Source: an uncultured Kangiella sp.
GTDB lineage: Bacteria > Pseudomonadota > Gammaproteobacteria > Enterobacterales > Kangiellaceae
Assembly: GCA_950096615.1 (NCBI GenBank)
Contig: CATNCP010000001.1
Location: 62,001-126,000 of the forward strand
Length of the DNA stretch: 64,000 nucleotides
Direction: 5' to 3'
Of the stretch, positions 56,474-64,000 are shown piece by piece. Each line of letters starts with the position of its first letter. The first letter of the stretch is position 1. The notes under the pieces were generated by a model that worked only from the letters and a program-made list of their open reading frames with translations, made no database searches and was not told the DNA's origin. Both the position numbers and the translations under genes were made by a program.

Positions 56474-59290
56474 TTAGAATACGTATGTTGCTTCAAGGTA
56501 GACTTCTCTGCCAATGCCCGCACCACCGTATACAAAAGTGTTATACCATGGGAAGTCATTAGGTCCGATAGTACGGTCACGAGGGGCACCGTTATCGAAC
56601 AAGTCACGGATTGTTAAACGAGTTCGGAAGTCTGAACTCCAGTTATAACTTGTTGTTAAGTTATAACGGAAGTGAGGAGGAACTCGGTCATTCAACGTAC
56701 CGTCTTGAACTAGAGGATGACCTGGGTCATACACTGTCGTAGAACCACGGCGAAGCATTGTTAATGCTACGCTAAAGTCATCATAACTATAAGCAGCTGT
56801 GGCATTAATGTTAGAGCGAGGCTCCCATCCACCTAAGATTGGGTCATCACGTAACTCAACACCATCAAACTCATGACTTAATAGGTGTGAGTAATTAACC
56901 ACAAAGTCTAAACGACCATAGTCAATATCAAACCCATAGATCAAGCGAGCATCAACAGACTCCACAGACTCTTCTGAAATGTTACGAGGAGTCACGTTAA
57001 AAGAGCTGATCTCATCAACGTCGTCATCTGGGTTATACACACGTGTAATTAAGTTAGAAACTTGATCACAGCTAATGTCTGACAAGTCTTGTGACGGTCT
57101 AGATCCAGTAACTTGTACCGTACCATTAGTCAAACAGTCAAACTCACGGAACAATAATGAGCTTGAAGATAGTTGAGCTACACGGTCTTCAAGAGTCACT
57201 TTCTGCCAATCCAACTGGAATGATAAGTCATCGGTAATGTCATAAACAAAGCCGGCCCAACGTGTATCACCAGTTTCATCTTTTAACGGTTCATTACCAA
57301 CTTCACCTGGTCCCAAGCGGCGGGCAAAAATTTGTGTTCCTGTACAATCATCAATAGCATCGAAAGTACCTGGCTCACCTAAGCCCTGCCAGCAAGAGTA
57401 CAAATCTGTTACTGTCGTATAGAAACCTGTACGACTATAAACTTGTACTAAATCTGGAGCACGGAATGACTCAGAATAACCGCCACGGAATAAGAAGCTA
57501 TCCGTAGGACGCCACTCAAACTTTACAGATGGAGTTACACGAGTACCAATAGAAGATGACTCATTATCATATTTGTCAGCACGAGCCGCTACGTTAATAT
57601 CTAACGTTTCATGCAGAGGAATATTCATCTCCATACCAACAGCAGTACGGGTTCTATCACCTTGACCATCATAACCCGTCAAACCAAGCCAACCAGAGCC
57701 AGCCGTGTATGGGAACGGAGGTTGCTGAGTAATTAACTCATCTGGTACAAACTTAAGTTCTTGCTTTTCAAACTCTAAAATACCGGCGTAAGAAACAGGA
57801 CCAGCACTCATTTCCCAAAGGTCACCACGCAACATAAATTGCGCACCAGTTGAAGATGTTTCGTTACCATAAGTTTGAGTACCTAGAGCGCTATTTACCA
57901 AAGCACGATTTGAATCGTCAACTTGAGCAAACAAGTTATCAAACAAACCAAAAGTACCGTTACCTTGGAAAACAGGTGTTGCACCGGCATAGCCTAAAAA
58001 GTCACCGAAGAAAACATCAATAGCTTCTTGAGCTTTAAAACGAACACGGCTACTTTCTAACTCATACTCACTGCGGTATACAGATGCTTCCCACTCGTGG
58101 TCACCAAAATAGCCACGAGCACCAAAAGATGCATTGTAAGAGTTATCCTCAAACTTAGAGTCTAATGAACGCTGTAAATCTGACTCATAAAAGCTTCTCA
58201 ATACCGTGTAATAATCGCCATTATTCACATTCAAAATACGTTCTTGAATGAAGATACTGTAGCGATCTACTGATGACTCACTTGAGTTATACAGAAGCTC
58301 ACCAAAAAGCTCTACATCACCTAAATCATAAGTTCCGTTAGCAAAAACTGACAGCTGTTCACGCTCATTACGGAAGTTGGTCAAGGCAATATTGTCTCGA
58401 CCACATAAATAACCTAAAGAGTCTGAGAATAAAAAGCGCTCTGAACCAAAGTTTTCACATTGATTACCTGGATCAACTAATGTAAAAGAGTTTCTGTCTA
58501 ATACATAAGTATCAAAGTTAAGTGTTGGTGATTCGATATCCGAATAAGGATAATCTTCATTAGAATCATACTTATCATAGTCACCTGCACTGATAGGATC
58601 TGTTTTACGATATGAGATACCAACAGAGAAGTTACCATTTTCAGTTACAGTTCCAGTCGTCAAGTCAACGCGATAATCGTTGCCTTCGGCTTCAACTGGA
58701 CGTCCGTAGATGACATTTAAAGTTGTTTCATCAACATTTTGCTTTAAAACGATATTTACAACACCTGCAACAGCGTCAGAACCATAAATTGATGAACCAC
58801 CACCGCTTAGAACTTCGATACGCTCGATTGCGGCTTGTGGAATTGCACCAAAGTTTACCGCAGAGCTACTGCCTTGGTATGCAGCTGGGTAGTTAGCTAC
58901 TCGACGACCATTAATTAAAGTCAAAGAGTTACCCACACCAAAGCCGCGGATATTTAAAGTACGAATATCAGGAGTGAAGCCACCCGAAAACTCAGGGCCC
59001 TCAATCTGAACACCAGTATTAATGGTTAAGTCATTCAATGCATCATATACAGTTGTATGACCTTGTTTCTTCATGTCATCACCAGTAATAATCAGTACAG
59101 GTGACGCACCTTCCACGTGATTTCTTTTTAGGCGTGAACCAACAACAGTTACAACTTCTGTTTCCGCCTGTTCCTCTTGTTCCTCTTCACTTCCTTCTTC
59201 CGCAGCGTAAGCCGTGGTAGTGAAAGCCAATGAAGCAGAGGCAAAAAGTGCTAACTTTACCGCTTTTGCGATAATATTATGCTTACTCAT
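56474..59290 (-). CDS. TonB-dependent outer membrane receptor
   Basis: Signal peptide MSKHNIIAKAVKLALFASASLAFTTTAYAAEE, an acidic TonB-box region (EQAETEVVTVVGSR), a plug domain (about residues 45-170, NIRGFGVGNSLTLINGRRVAN, AIPQAAIERIEVLSGGGSSIYGSDAVAGVVNIVLK) and a 22-strand barrel ending in the outer-membrane signature YLEATYVF. I take the ATG at 59290 because GGGGAGA lies eight bases ahead; the track adds an upstream TTG. The 938-aa size and the pattern resemble receptors of peptide- and polymer-using marine bacteria. The ligand is unknown. The S9 peptidase is its downstream neighbour. Confidence 0.92.
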   Translation of the reverse strand: MSKHNIIAKAVKLALFASASLAFTTTAYAAEEGSEEEQEEQAETEVVTVVGSRLKRNHVEGASPVLIITGDDMKKQGHTTVYDALNDLTINTGVQIEGPEFSGGFTPDIRTLNIRGFGVGNSLTLINGRRVANYPAAYQGSSSAVNFGAIPQAAIERIEVLSGGGSSIYGSDAVAGVVNIVLKQNVDETTLNVIYGRPVEAEGNDYRVDLTTGTVTENGNFSVGISYRKTDPISAGDYDKYDSNEDYPYSDIESPTLNFDTYVLDRNSFTLVDPGNQCENFGSERFLFSDSLGYLCGRDNIALTNFRNEREQLSVFANGTYDLGDVELFGELLYNSSESSVDRYSIFIQERILNVNNGDYYTVLRSFYESDLQRSLDSKFEDNSYNASFGARGYFGDHEWEASVYRSEYELESSRVRFKAQEAIDVFFGDFLGYAGATPVFQGNGTFGLFDNLFAQVDDSNRALVNSALGTQTYGNETSSTGAQFMLRGDLWEMSAGPVSYAGILEFEKQELKFVPDELITQQPPFPYTAGSGWLGLTGYDGQGDRTRTAVGMEMNIPLHETLDINVAARADKYDNESSSIGTRVTPSVKFEWRPTDSFLFRGGYSESFRAPDLVQVYSRTGFYTTVTDLYSCWQGLGEPGTFDAIDDCTGTQIFARRLGPGEVGNEPLKDETGDTRWAGFVYDITDDLSFQLDWQKVTLEDRVAQLSSSSLLFREFDCLTNGTVQVTGSRPSQDLSDISCDQVSNLITRVYNPDDDVDEISSFNVTPRNISEESVESVDARLIYGFDIDYGRLDFVVNYSHLLSHEFDGVELRDDPILGGWEPRSNINATAAYSYDDFSVALTMLRRGSTTVYDPGHPLVQDGTLNDRVPPHFRYNLTTSYNWSSDFRTRLTIRDLFDNGAPRDRTIGPNDFPWYNTFVYGGAGIGREVYLEATYVF

Positions 59291-59504
59291 TGTCAATGTC
59301 TCCCCAGTGTATTATATATTTTTGCCGTCCCTCTATGTCCGACCAAGAAATACTAATGCATATCCGCACGGTTTGGAAGTATTTAATTTAGATTATTTTA
59401 ATGTAAAGACATAAGATTAGTTACTAGATTAGCCGACGAACATACCATCTGACTTGTCTTAGCTCTTGTGCTAACCTAGCTATAAATAAGCCAGAACTAT
59501 ACCA

Positions 59505-59927
59505 ATGAGCAAAGTATCTATCCTTAAACCACGAGGCAGCTATTCTGAGATCCCCCTTTATTCTGGGCGCATTCCAGCAGGTTTTCCGGGCGTGGTTGAT
59601 GAGCATATGGAAGATACTCTCAGTCTAGATCAGCTCCTTATAAAACACCCAGCTACTACATTTTTCGCGCGCGTCGAAGGCGACTCTATGATTGAAGCAG
59701 GCATATTCCAAAATGATATATTGGTTGTCGATCGTTCTATTTCTGCGAAAGATAACGATATTGTGGTCGCCCTATTAGACAATGAGTTCACCGTGAAACG
59801 ACTAAAATCTCAAGGTTCGTTGAAGTTAAAAGCTGAAAACGCTAATTATCCTGACATTGAGATCACGGGGGAACATGAGTTAGTTATTTGGGGAGTGGTT
59901 ACAGGGCTTGCGAGGAGTCTTCGTTAA
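59505..59927 (+). CDS. umuD: Error-prone repair protease subunit UmuD
   Basis: LexA-like S24 protein that self-cleaves to UmuD' and joins UmuC in DNA polymerase V. Cleavage would occur at Ala25-Gly26 (SGRIPAGFPG; E. coli has Cys-Gly). The catalytic dyad is Ser61 (VEGDSMIEAGI) and Lys98 (FTVKRL). At 140 aa it matches E. coli UmuD. The stop overlaps the umuC start. No canonical LexA box (CTGT-N8-ACAG) is visible upstream. Confidence 0.94.
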   Translation: MSKVSILKPRGSYSEIPLYSGRIPAGFPGVVDEHMEDTLSLDQLLIKHPATTFFARVEGDSMIEAGIFQNDILVVDRSISAKDNDIVVALLDNEFTVKRLKSQGSLKLKAENANYPDIEITGEHELVIWGVVTGLARSLR

Positions 59928-61183
59928 TGACACCGAACCAAGGCTCTGTGTACGCACTATGCGATGTTAATAGCTTTTATGTTGCTTGCGAACGTTTATT
60001 CCGTCCAGACTTAAAAGATAAGCCAGTCGTGGTTTTAAGCAATAATGATGGTTGCGCCATTGCAATGTGTAGCTTCTCAAAATCACTAGGTATTAAAATT
60101 GGAACACCTTATTTTGAAATAAAGCCTCTGCTTAAACGCTATAATATTGAGTGGTTCTCTTCGAATTACGGACTTTACGGCGATATTTCACAGCGTTTTA
60201 ACTGGGTTTTGCAGCAATTCACTGACAAGGTGGCGCCCTACTCCGTCGATGAATCCTTTTTACTATTTGAAGGTTTTAATGGCGATCTTAATGAACATTG
60301 CCTCAATCTAAAAAACACAGTTTGGGACTGGTTATCTTTACCTATTTGCGTTGGTTTAGGTCCGACAAAAACACTAGCAAAGGTAGCCAATTATTACGCT
60401 AAGAAGCACAAACAATCCACTGATGGTGTGGTCAACTTATGCAGTTCAAGAAACCGTAAGTGGGCCTTAGAACATCTTGCGGTAGAAGATATTTGGGGGA
60501 TTGGCCGCCGACTATCCCAAAAACTAAAATTACAGCGAATTTATACAGCATGGGATTTACATAATTGCGACTACAAAACACTGCAACGAATGTTTTCTGT
60601 CAATATGGAACGCACTATTCTCGAGCTACGCGGGCAACCGTGCCTTGGCTTCAACGAGCAACCGCAACCGAAGCAATCGGTCCTGAACTCCCGCTCTTTC
60701 GGCACTCCTATTTCTGAGCGGATAGACTTGAAAGAAGCACTCTCTTATCATGTGACCAGATGCTGTGAAAAACTGCGTAAACAGTCGTCGCTAGCAAATA
60801 GTATCCAGTTCTTTTTGCGCACTCGCGATGGTAACCATCCACAGGTTACTTTATCCCTAACGGAGCCTAGCGATGATACCAGTCTTTTTTTACAAGCAAT
60901 TGAACAAGGGCTCAGGAGAGTCTACGACTCCAGCCAAATCTACAAAAAAGCCGGTGTCATGTTATTAGGGCTTGAACCCAGCAAAGGGTACCAAACTGAT
61001 ATTTTTAACCAAACACGCCAACGCCCTGAGTTAATGGAGAGCCTAGACACTATCAACGCAAAGTTTGGGCAAGATGCAATTAAGTTCGGTAGCCTTGGCT
61101 TTGAGAAGCGCTGGGCCATGCGTGCTAACGCTCGCTCTCCACACTACACCAGTCGCTGGGATGATATAGTTGTGATTTCTTAA
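59927..61183 (+). CDS. umuC: DNA polymerase V catalytic subunit UmuC
   Basis: Y-family translesion polymerase. Motifs: YALCDVNSFYVACERLF (first catalytic Asp), VVLSNNDGCAIAMCS, YSVDESFLLF (second Asp and Glu), and the helix-hairpin-helix region VEDIWGIGRRLSQKL. I use the ATG at 59927, which overlaps the umuD stop (TAATG) and has GAGGAG nine bases ahead; the track start lies inside umuD. 418 aa, family length. The stop codon overlaps that of the convergent pyruvyl transferase gene. Confidence 0.95.
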   Translation: MTPNQGSVYALCDVNSFYVACERLFRPDLKDKPVVVLSNNDGCAIAMCSFSKSLGIKIGTPYFEIKPLLKRYNIEWFSSNYGLYGDISQRFNWVLQQFTDKVAPYSVDESFLLFEGFNGDLNEHCLNLKNTVWDWLSLPICVGLGPTKTLAKVANYYAKKHKQSTDGVVNLCSSRNRKWALEHLAVEDIWGIGRRLSQKLKLQRIYTAWDLHNCDYKTLQRMFSVNMERTILELRGQPCLGFNEQPQPKQSVLNSRSFGTPISERIDLKEALSYHVTRCCEKLRKQSSLANSIQFFLRTRDGNHPQVTLSLTEPSDDTSLFLQAIEQGLRRVYDSSQIYKKAGVMLLGLEPSKGYQTDIFNQTRQRPELMESLDTINAKFGQDAIKFGSLGFEKRWAMRANARSPHYTSRWDDIVVIS

Positions 61184-62016
61184 CCCTTAAAGGGGAAAGC
61201 GGACTGTAGAGCGTCCAAATCAAGATTTACTTTTTTCAAAGAACATAATCCAACGATATCCTCTATACTCATTGTAGACAACTTTCTTTCAGAGGTTGGT
61301 TGATAAATTGGATATTTAATCGAGCTATAGTAATCATGAAATTTAAAACCACCGCCAGTTAACTTGTCAGATAAGGTGATCCAGTGACTTGGTATACCAT
61401 ATGCGTCAGAGGCAATTAAGCCATGTAGCGAAGAAGATATAATGTGCTCACACTCAAGTAACTCATCAATAAACGCTTCATCATCCTTACCGATATCAAG
61501 AACTTTCACGCCTTTTGCAGCCAACTTTTTAACAAGCGGGCTATTTTTATCTCTATAATGTGGAACGATACCTAAGGCATACTTTTTATCTACTTTGGGA
61601 AAATAAAACCTTGGCATTAAAAGAGCCGGGTCACCATAAACCTCAGGTGTCTCAATTTTATGCTTCAATAGTAACTCTCTCGTTAAAGGACCACGCACAG
61701 CGCAAACCTTCAAAGGCTTATACTTAATGTTGCCTTTTTTAGAAATAAAACCTGAGCCCCAAACGATACTATTATGATTTGCCATCCTAAGGATGCTACC
61801 AACAGCAAGAACATGTTGCTGTTCTTCCGGCACGCATGTCAGGACCTCTTTTTTTGATAACTTACTTAACAAGTAAAGGTTGATGCTATCTCCCCAGTTA
61901 GGGGTTGTAGCAAAATAATTACAATACAGCTTACCATCTTCAATACAAGGCTTGTTTGACGGCTGAAGTTTAGTTGGACCAAATAATTTTTGTCTCAACT
62001 TAAGAATAATATTCAT
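61180..62016 (-). CDS. Polysaccharide pyruvyl transferase family protein
   Basis: The order of family motifs is clear: FATTPNWGDSINLYLLSKLS near the N-terminus, VWGSGFISK, VCAVRGPLTRELLLKHKI, YGDPALLMPRFY, LGIVPHYRD and the C-terminal HIISSSLHGLIASDAYGIPSHWI. This is the GT-B-like CsaB/WcaK fold that moves pyruvate from phosphoenolpyruvate onto a sugar, or a related glycosyl transfer. There is no signal peptide. No other surface polysaccharide gene is in the window, so it is an orphan. I chose the ATG at 62016; a TTG four codons upstream with AGGA ahead is also possible. It overlaps the end of umuC by four bases. Confidence 0.82.
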   Translation of the reverse strand: MNIILKLRQKLFGPTKLQPSNKPCIEDGKLYCNYFATTPNWGDSINLYLLSKLSKKEVLTCVPEEQQHVLAVGSILRMANHNSIVWGSGFISKKGNIKYKPLKVCAVRGPLTRELLLKHKIETPEVYGDPALLMPRFYFPKVDKKYALGIVPHYRDKNSPLVKKLAAKGVKVLDIGKDDEAFIDELLECEHIISSSLHGLIASDAYGIPSHWITLSDKLTGGGFKFHDYYSSIKYPIYQPTSERKLSTMSIEDIVGLCSLKKVNLDLDALQSAFPFKG

Positions 62017-62172
62017 TAAAACACTCAAAAGTTCCTTTAATCAAACTCATTATCCTACAGTCAAGCTATAGGTCAATAACAAGTAGCATATAAAATGAAA
62101 GGAAATATTCCAAACAGGCAGTCTAATGTATTTTAATCTACAATGTTTATAGTAAGATAATGAAAAGCCCCA

Positions 62173-62898
62173 ATGCTAGACTTCATGAGTCACGATATAT
62201 TTTTATTGGATAAATCACCAAAATTCCCTCACGCCAGCTTGGCACAAGACAGCCCTAACGGCTTATTGGCGGTAGGCGGTGACTTATCTGAAGAAAGATT
62301 AATTGAAGCTTATAAAAATGGAATTTTCCCTTGGTATTGCGAAGGCGAGCCCATTTTATGGTGGTCCCCTGATCCTCGCTGTGTATTTCTACTTGATAAC
62401 GTTCATATTTCTCGCTCGTTGAGGCGAGAGTTAAAAAAATCAGCTTACCAAGTCACCATCAACCGAGCTTTTGAAGACGTCGTCGATGGCTGTGCGGCTC
62501 CTCGTGCGAAAGAAGCTGAAACATGGATTTTGTCTGAAATGAAAACGGCCTACTTGAAACTGCACAACTTAGGGGTAGCCCACTCCATAGAGGTTTGGGA
62601 CAATCAAGAATTAGTCGGCGGGCTTTACGGAGTCAGCCTTGGCAGGTTTTTCTTTGGTGAGTCCATGTTTAGCAGAGCAAAGAGCGCGTCAAAATTCGCG
62701 CTGATTTACTTAGCGCATTACCTTAAACAAAATGGATTTATTTTGCTCGACAGCCAAGTAGGCAACCCTCATCTTTATAGTATGGGCGCTGCCGATATTA
62801 ATAGAGATGATTTTCTACAGTTGCTTGAAGAGCATGTGAACTGGGAACAGCCGAGTGATTTATGGCACACTAAAACATTAGACACCTGGTCTGAATAA
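62173..62898 (+). CDS. aat: Leucyl/phenylalanyl-tRNA-protein transferase
   Basis: Adds Leu or Phe to proteins with N-terminal Lys or Arg, marking them for ClpS/ClpAP. Family signatures: FPHASLAQDSPNGLLAVGGDLS, YKNGIFPWYCEGEPILWWSPDPRCV, ETWILSEMKTAYLKLHNLGVAHSIEVW and GGLYGVSLGRFFFGESMFS. At 241 aa it is full length. It is the first of the aat-bpt-infA cluster typical of gammaproteobacteria. Confidence 0.96.
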   Translation: MLDFMSHDIFLLDKSPKFPHASLAQDSPNGLLAVGGDLSEERLIEAYKNGIFPWYCEGEPILWWSPDPRCVFLLDNVHISRSLRRELKKSAYQVTINRAFEDVVDGCAAPRAKEAETWILSEMKTAYLKLHNLGVAHSIEVWDNQELVGGLYGVSLGRFFFGESMFSRAKSASKFALIYLAHYLKQNGFILLDSQVGNPHLYSMGAADINRDDFLQLLEEHVNWEQPSDLWHTKTLDTWSE

Positions 62899-62935
62899 AC
62901 TGGCAAACCATTTCTAACGGTAGTAATCTAAACCT

Positions 62936-63655
62936 ATGAGCCAGAAAGAAAAAGTCACACAACACATTCGTCTTTTCAAAGGCCCGGAACATGCTTGTGG
63001 TTACTTAGACGACAAAATTGCAGTCTCAGTTTTTGCAGATCCAAGCCTTTTGCTGAATAACGACTTGTACTCGGAATTAAGTCGCCAAGGTTTTCGCCGC
63101 AGTGGCGAACACGTTTACCGCCCTCATTGCTCTGGGTGCTCAGCTTGCTGGGCTTACCGTGTCCTCGTCGATGATTTCAAACTGAGCCGAAGCCAGCGTC
63201 GAGTGCTCAAAAACAATAACTCTTTTGAAGTATCGTTAGAGCCAGCCGACTGTTTTGAAGAAGACTATCAACTCTACGAAAAATACATCAGTACTCGGCA
63301 CAAAGACGGCGATATGTACCCCCCTACTAAGCGGCAGTATTCTGACTTTTTATTCTCTGAGTGGTGTGATACGGCCTTATTGAGAGTGCGAGACAATGGA
63401 AAGCTTGTTGCCGTTATTTGCCTTGATGTACTCGATGATGGTCTATCAGCTGTTTATTCATTCTTTGATACATCGCCTAACTATAAAAGCTTAGGGGTCT
63501 TTGTCATATTAAAAACCATTGAATACTGTCAGAAAATGCAGCTACCTCATTGTTACTTGGGTTATTATGTACAAGGCTGTCAAAAGATGGATTACAAAAT
63601 AAAGTACCGCCCCGCCGAAGTCTTCAGAAATAAGCGCTGGTTAGGCTTAGATTAA
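62936..63655 (+). CDS. bpt: Aspartate/glutamate leucyltransferase (ATE1-like)
   Basis: Transfers leucine from Leu-tRNA to proteins with N-terminal Asp or Glu (N-degron pathway). Patterns: HACGYLDDKIAVSVFADP, LSRQGFRRSGEHVYRPHCSGCSACWAYRV (cysteine cluster), KYISTRHKDGDMYPP and YLGYYVQGCQKMDYKIKYRPAE. At 239 aa it matches bacterial Bpt. Lying 37 bases after aat, it is probably cotranscribed, so both N-end rule transferases are made together. Confidence 0.94.
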   Translation: MSQKEKVTQHIRLFKGPEHACGYLDDKIAVSVFADPSLLLNNDLYSELSRQGFRRSGEHVYRPHCSGCSACWAYRVLVDDFKLSRSQRRVLKNNNSFEVSLEPADCFEEDYQLYEKYISTRHKDGDMYPPTKRQYSDFLFSEWCDTALLRVRDNGKLVAVICLDVLDDGLSAVYSFFDTSPNYKSLGVFVILKTIEYCQKMQLPHCYLGYYVQGCQKMDYKIKYRPAEVFRNKRWLGLD

Positions 63656-63675
63656 TCAAAAAATGGTAAAATTTT

Positions 63676-63704
63676 TTGCGATTATGCGCTAAATAGGGCA
63701 TTAT
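63676..63704 (+). promoter_or_regulatory. Possible infA promoter
   Basis: TTGCGA (63676-63681), 17 bases, CATTAT (63699-63704), each four of six consensus positions. It lies 55 bases before the infA start. The -10 overlaps a small GGGC-ATTATAC-GCCC inverted repeat. Confidence 0.35.
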
Positions 63705-63758
63705 ACGCCCAATTTTTAGACATCTTGTTAATTAAACCGTACAGGAGAGAGAGGCCGA

Positions 63759-63977
63759 ATGGCAAAAGAAGACGTAATTGAGTTAGAAGGTAAGGTTCTT
63801 GAAACCCTACCGAACACTATGTTTCGAGTAGAGCTTGAGAATGGTCATATTGTAACTGCACACATTTCAGGCAAAATGCGCAAGAACTACATTCGTATTT
63901 TAACTGGCGATAAAGTGACCGTTGAAATCAGTCCTTATGATTTATCAAAAGGAAGAATCACCTTCCGTGCACGTTAA
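63759..63977 (+). CDS. infA: Translation initiation factor IF-1
   Basis: A 72-aa single OB-fold protein that binds the ribosomal A site during initiation. The sequence [69 protein letters not shown] is nearly the universal bacterial IF-1. AGGAGAGAGAGG lies ahead of the ATG. It follows bpt, as in many gammaproteobacteria; the next gene (often clpA) lies outside the window. Confidence 0.98.
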   Translation: MAKEDVIELEGKVLETLPNTMFRVELENGHIVTAHISGKMRKNYIRILTGDKVTVEISPYDLSKGRITFRAR

Positions 63978-64000
63978 TTAACAAGATAGCGCTAAGGGTG

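Noticed and set aside
59297-59504. SOS (LexA) box for umuDC
   Set aside because: No CTGT-N8-ACAG or close variant was found; recorded as a finding instead of a feature.
54434-64000. A novel defence or mobile system in the umuDC-pyruvyl transferase area
   Set aside because: All genes there belong to recognised non-defence families, and there are no recombinases, transposases, toxins or restriction-like proteins.

Overview
The window reads as a chromosomal segment of a free-living gammaproteobacterium of moderate to low G+C. The evidence is a run of housekeeping genes in gammaproteobacterial order: rne at the left edge, smc-zipA-ligA, cysZ, hrpA, fadE, mfd followed by a csiV-type gene, and aat-bpt-infA at the right edge. 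The proteins (long acidic RNase E tail, TonB receptor plus S9 peptidase, lysine and branched-chain amino acid oxidation) suggest an amino-acid-using marine bacterium resembling Kangiella. That genus assignment is an inference from recognition, not from a search. I see no prophage, insertion sequence, CRISPR array or complete defence system.

Layout. 1-7.1 kb: rne with a 353-base leader, a secreted histidine phosphatase, then an NlpC/P60-like protein overlapping a membrane diguanylate cyclase. 7.2-13.7 kb: the minus-strand operon smc-zipA-ligA. 13.9-16.5 kb: cysZ, a two-receiver GGDEF response regulator and a GNAT acetyltransferase. 16.5-24.9 kb: hrpA with an upstream hydrolase gene, fadE with a FadR-like operator, a repeat-rich gap and a site-2 protease. 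25-33.8 kb: M20 amidohydrolase, a secreted unknown, ansA, an OsmC protein, a YeaC-like protein, an HD-GYP phosphodiesterase, a cation:proton antiporter and a large unknown. 34-42.8 kb: mfd, csiV, then a probable lysine epsilon-oxidation set (lysine 6-dehydrogenase-like enzyme, EF-hand protein, ALDH7 dehydrogenase, leucine dehydrogenase). 42.8-50.1 kb: a large unknown, then a complete polyamine set (speD, speE, speA, aguA, aguB). 50.1-54.4 kb: VOC protein, rhodanese lipoprotein, tRNA-Arg(CCT), and a LysR regulator divergent from the formaldehyde detoxification pair frmA-fghA. 54.4-64 kb: S9 peptidase, TonB receptor, umuDC, an orphan pyruvyl transferase, aat, bpt and infA.

How genes work together. 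Arginine goes to agmatine (SpeA), N-carbamoylputrescine (AguA) and putrescine (AguB); SpeD and SpeE then make spermidine. The lysine set should convert lysine to allysine/P6C and then 2-aminoadipate. Three proteins belong to c-di-GMP metabolism (two cyclases, one HD-GYP). aat and bpt are both N-degron transferases that feed ClpS/ClpAP.

Most promising for follow-up: the hairpin-rich region in front of speD, the EF-hand protein inside the lysine oxidation set, the hairpin that would cover the rne ribosome binding site, the imperfect duplication at the mfd start, a rhodanese lipoprotein with an extra cysteine-bearing domain, and two large proteins (445 and 413 aa) with no recognisable family.
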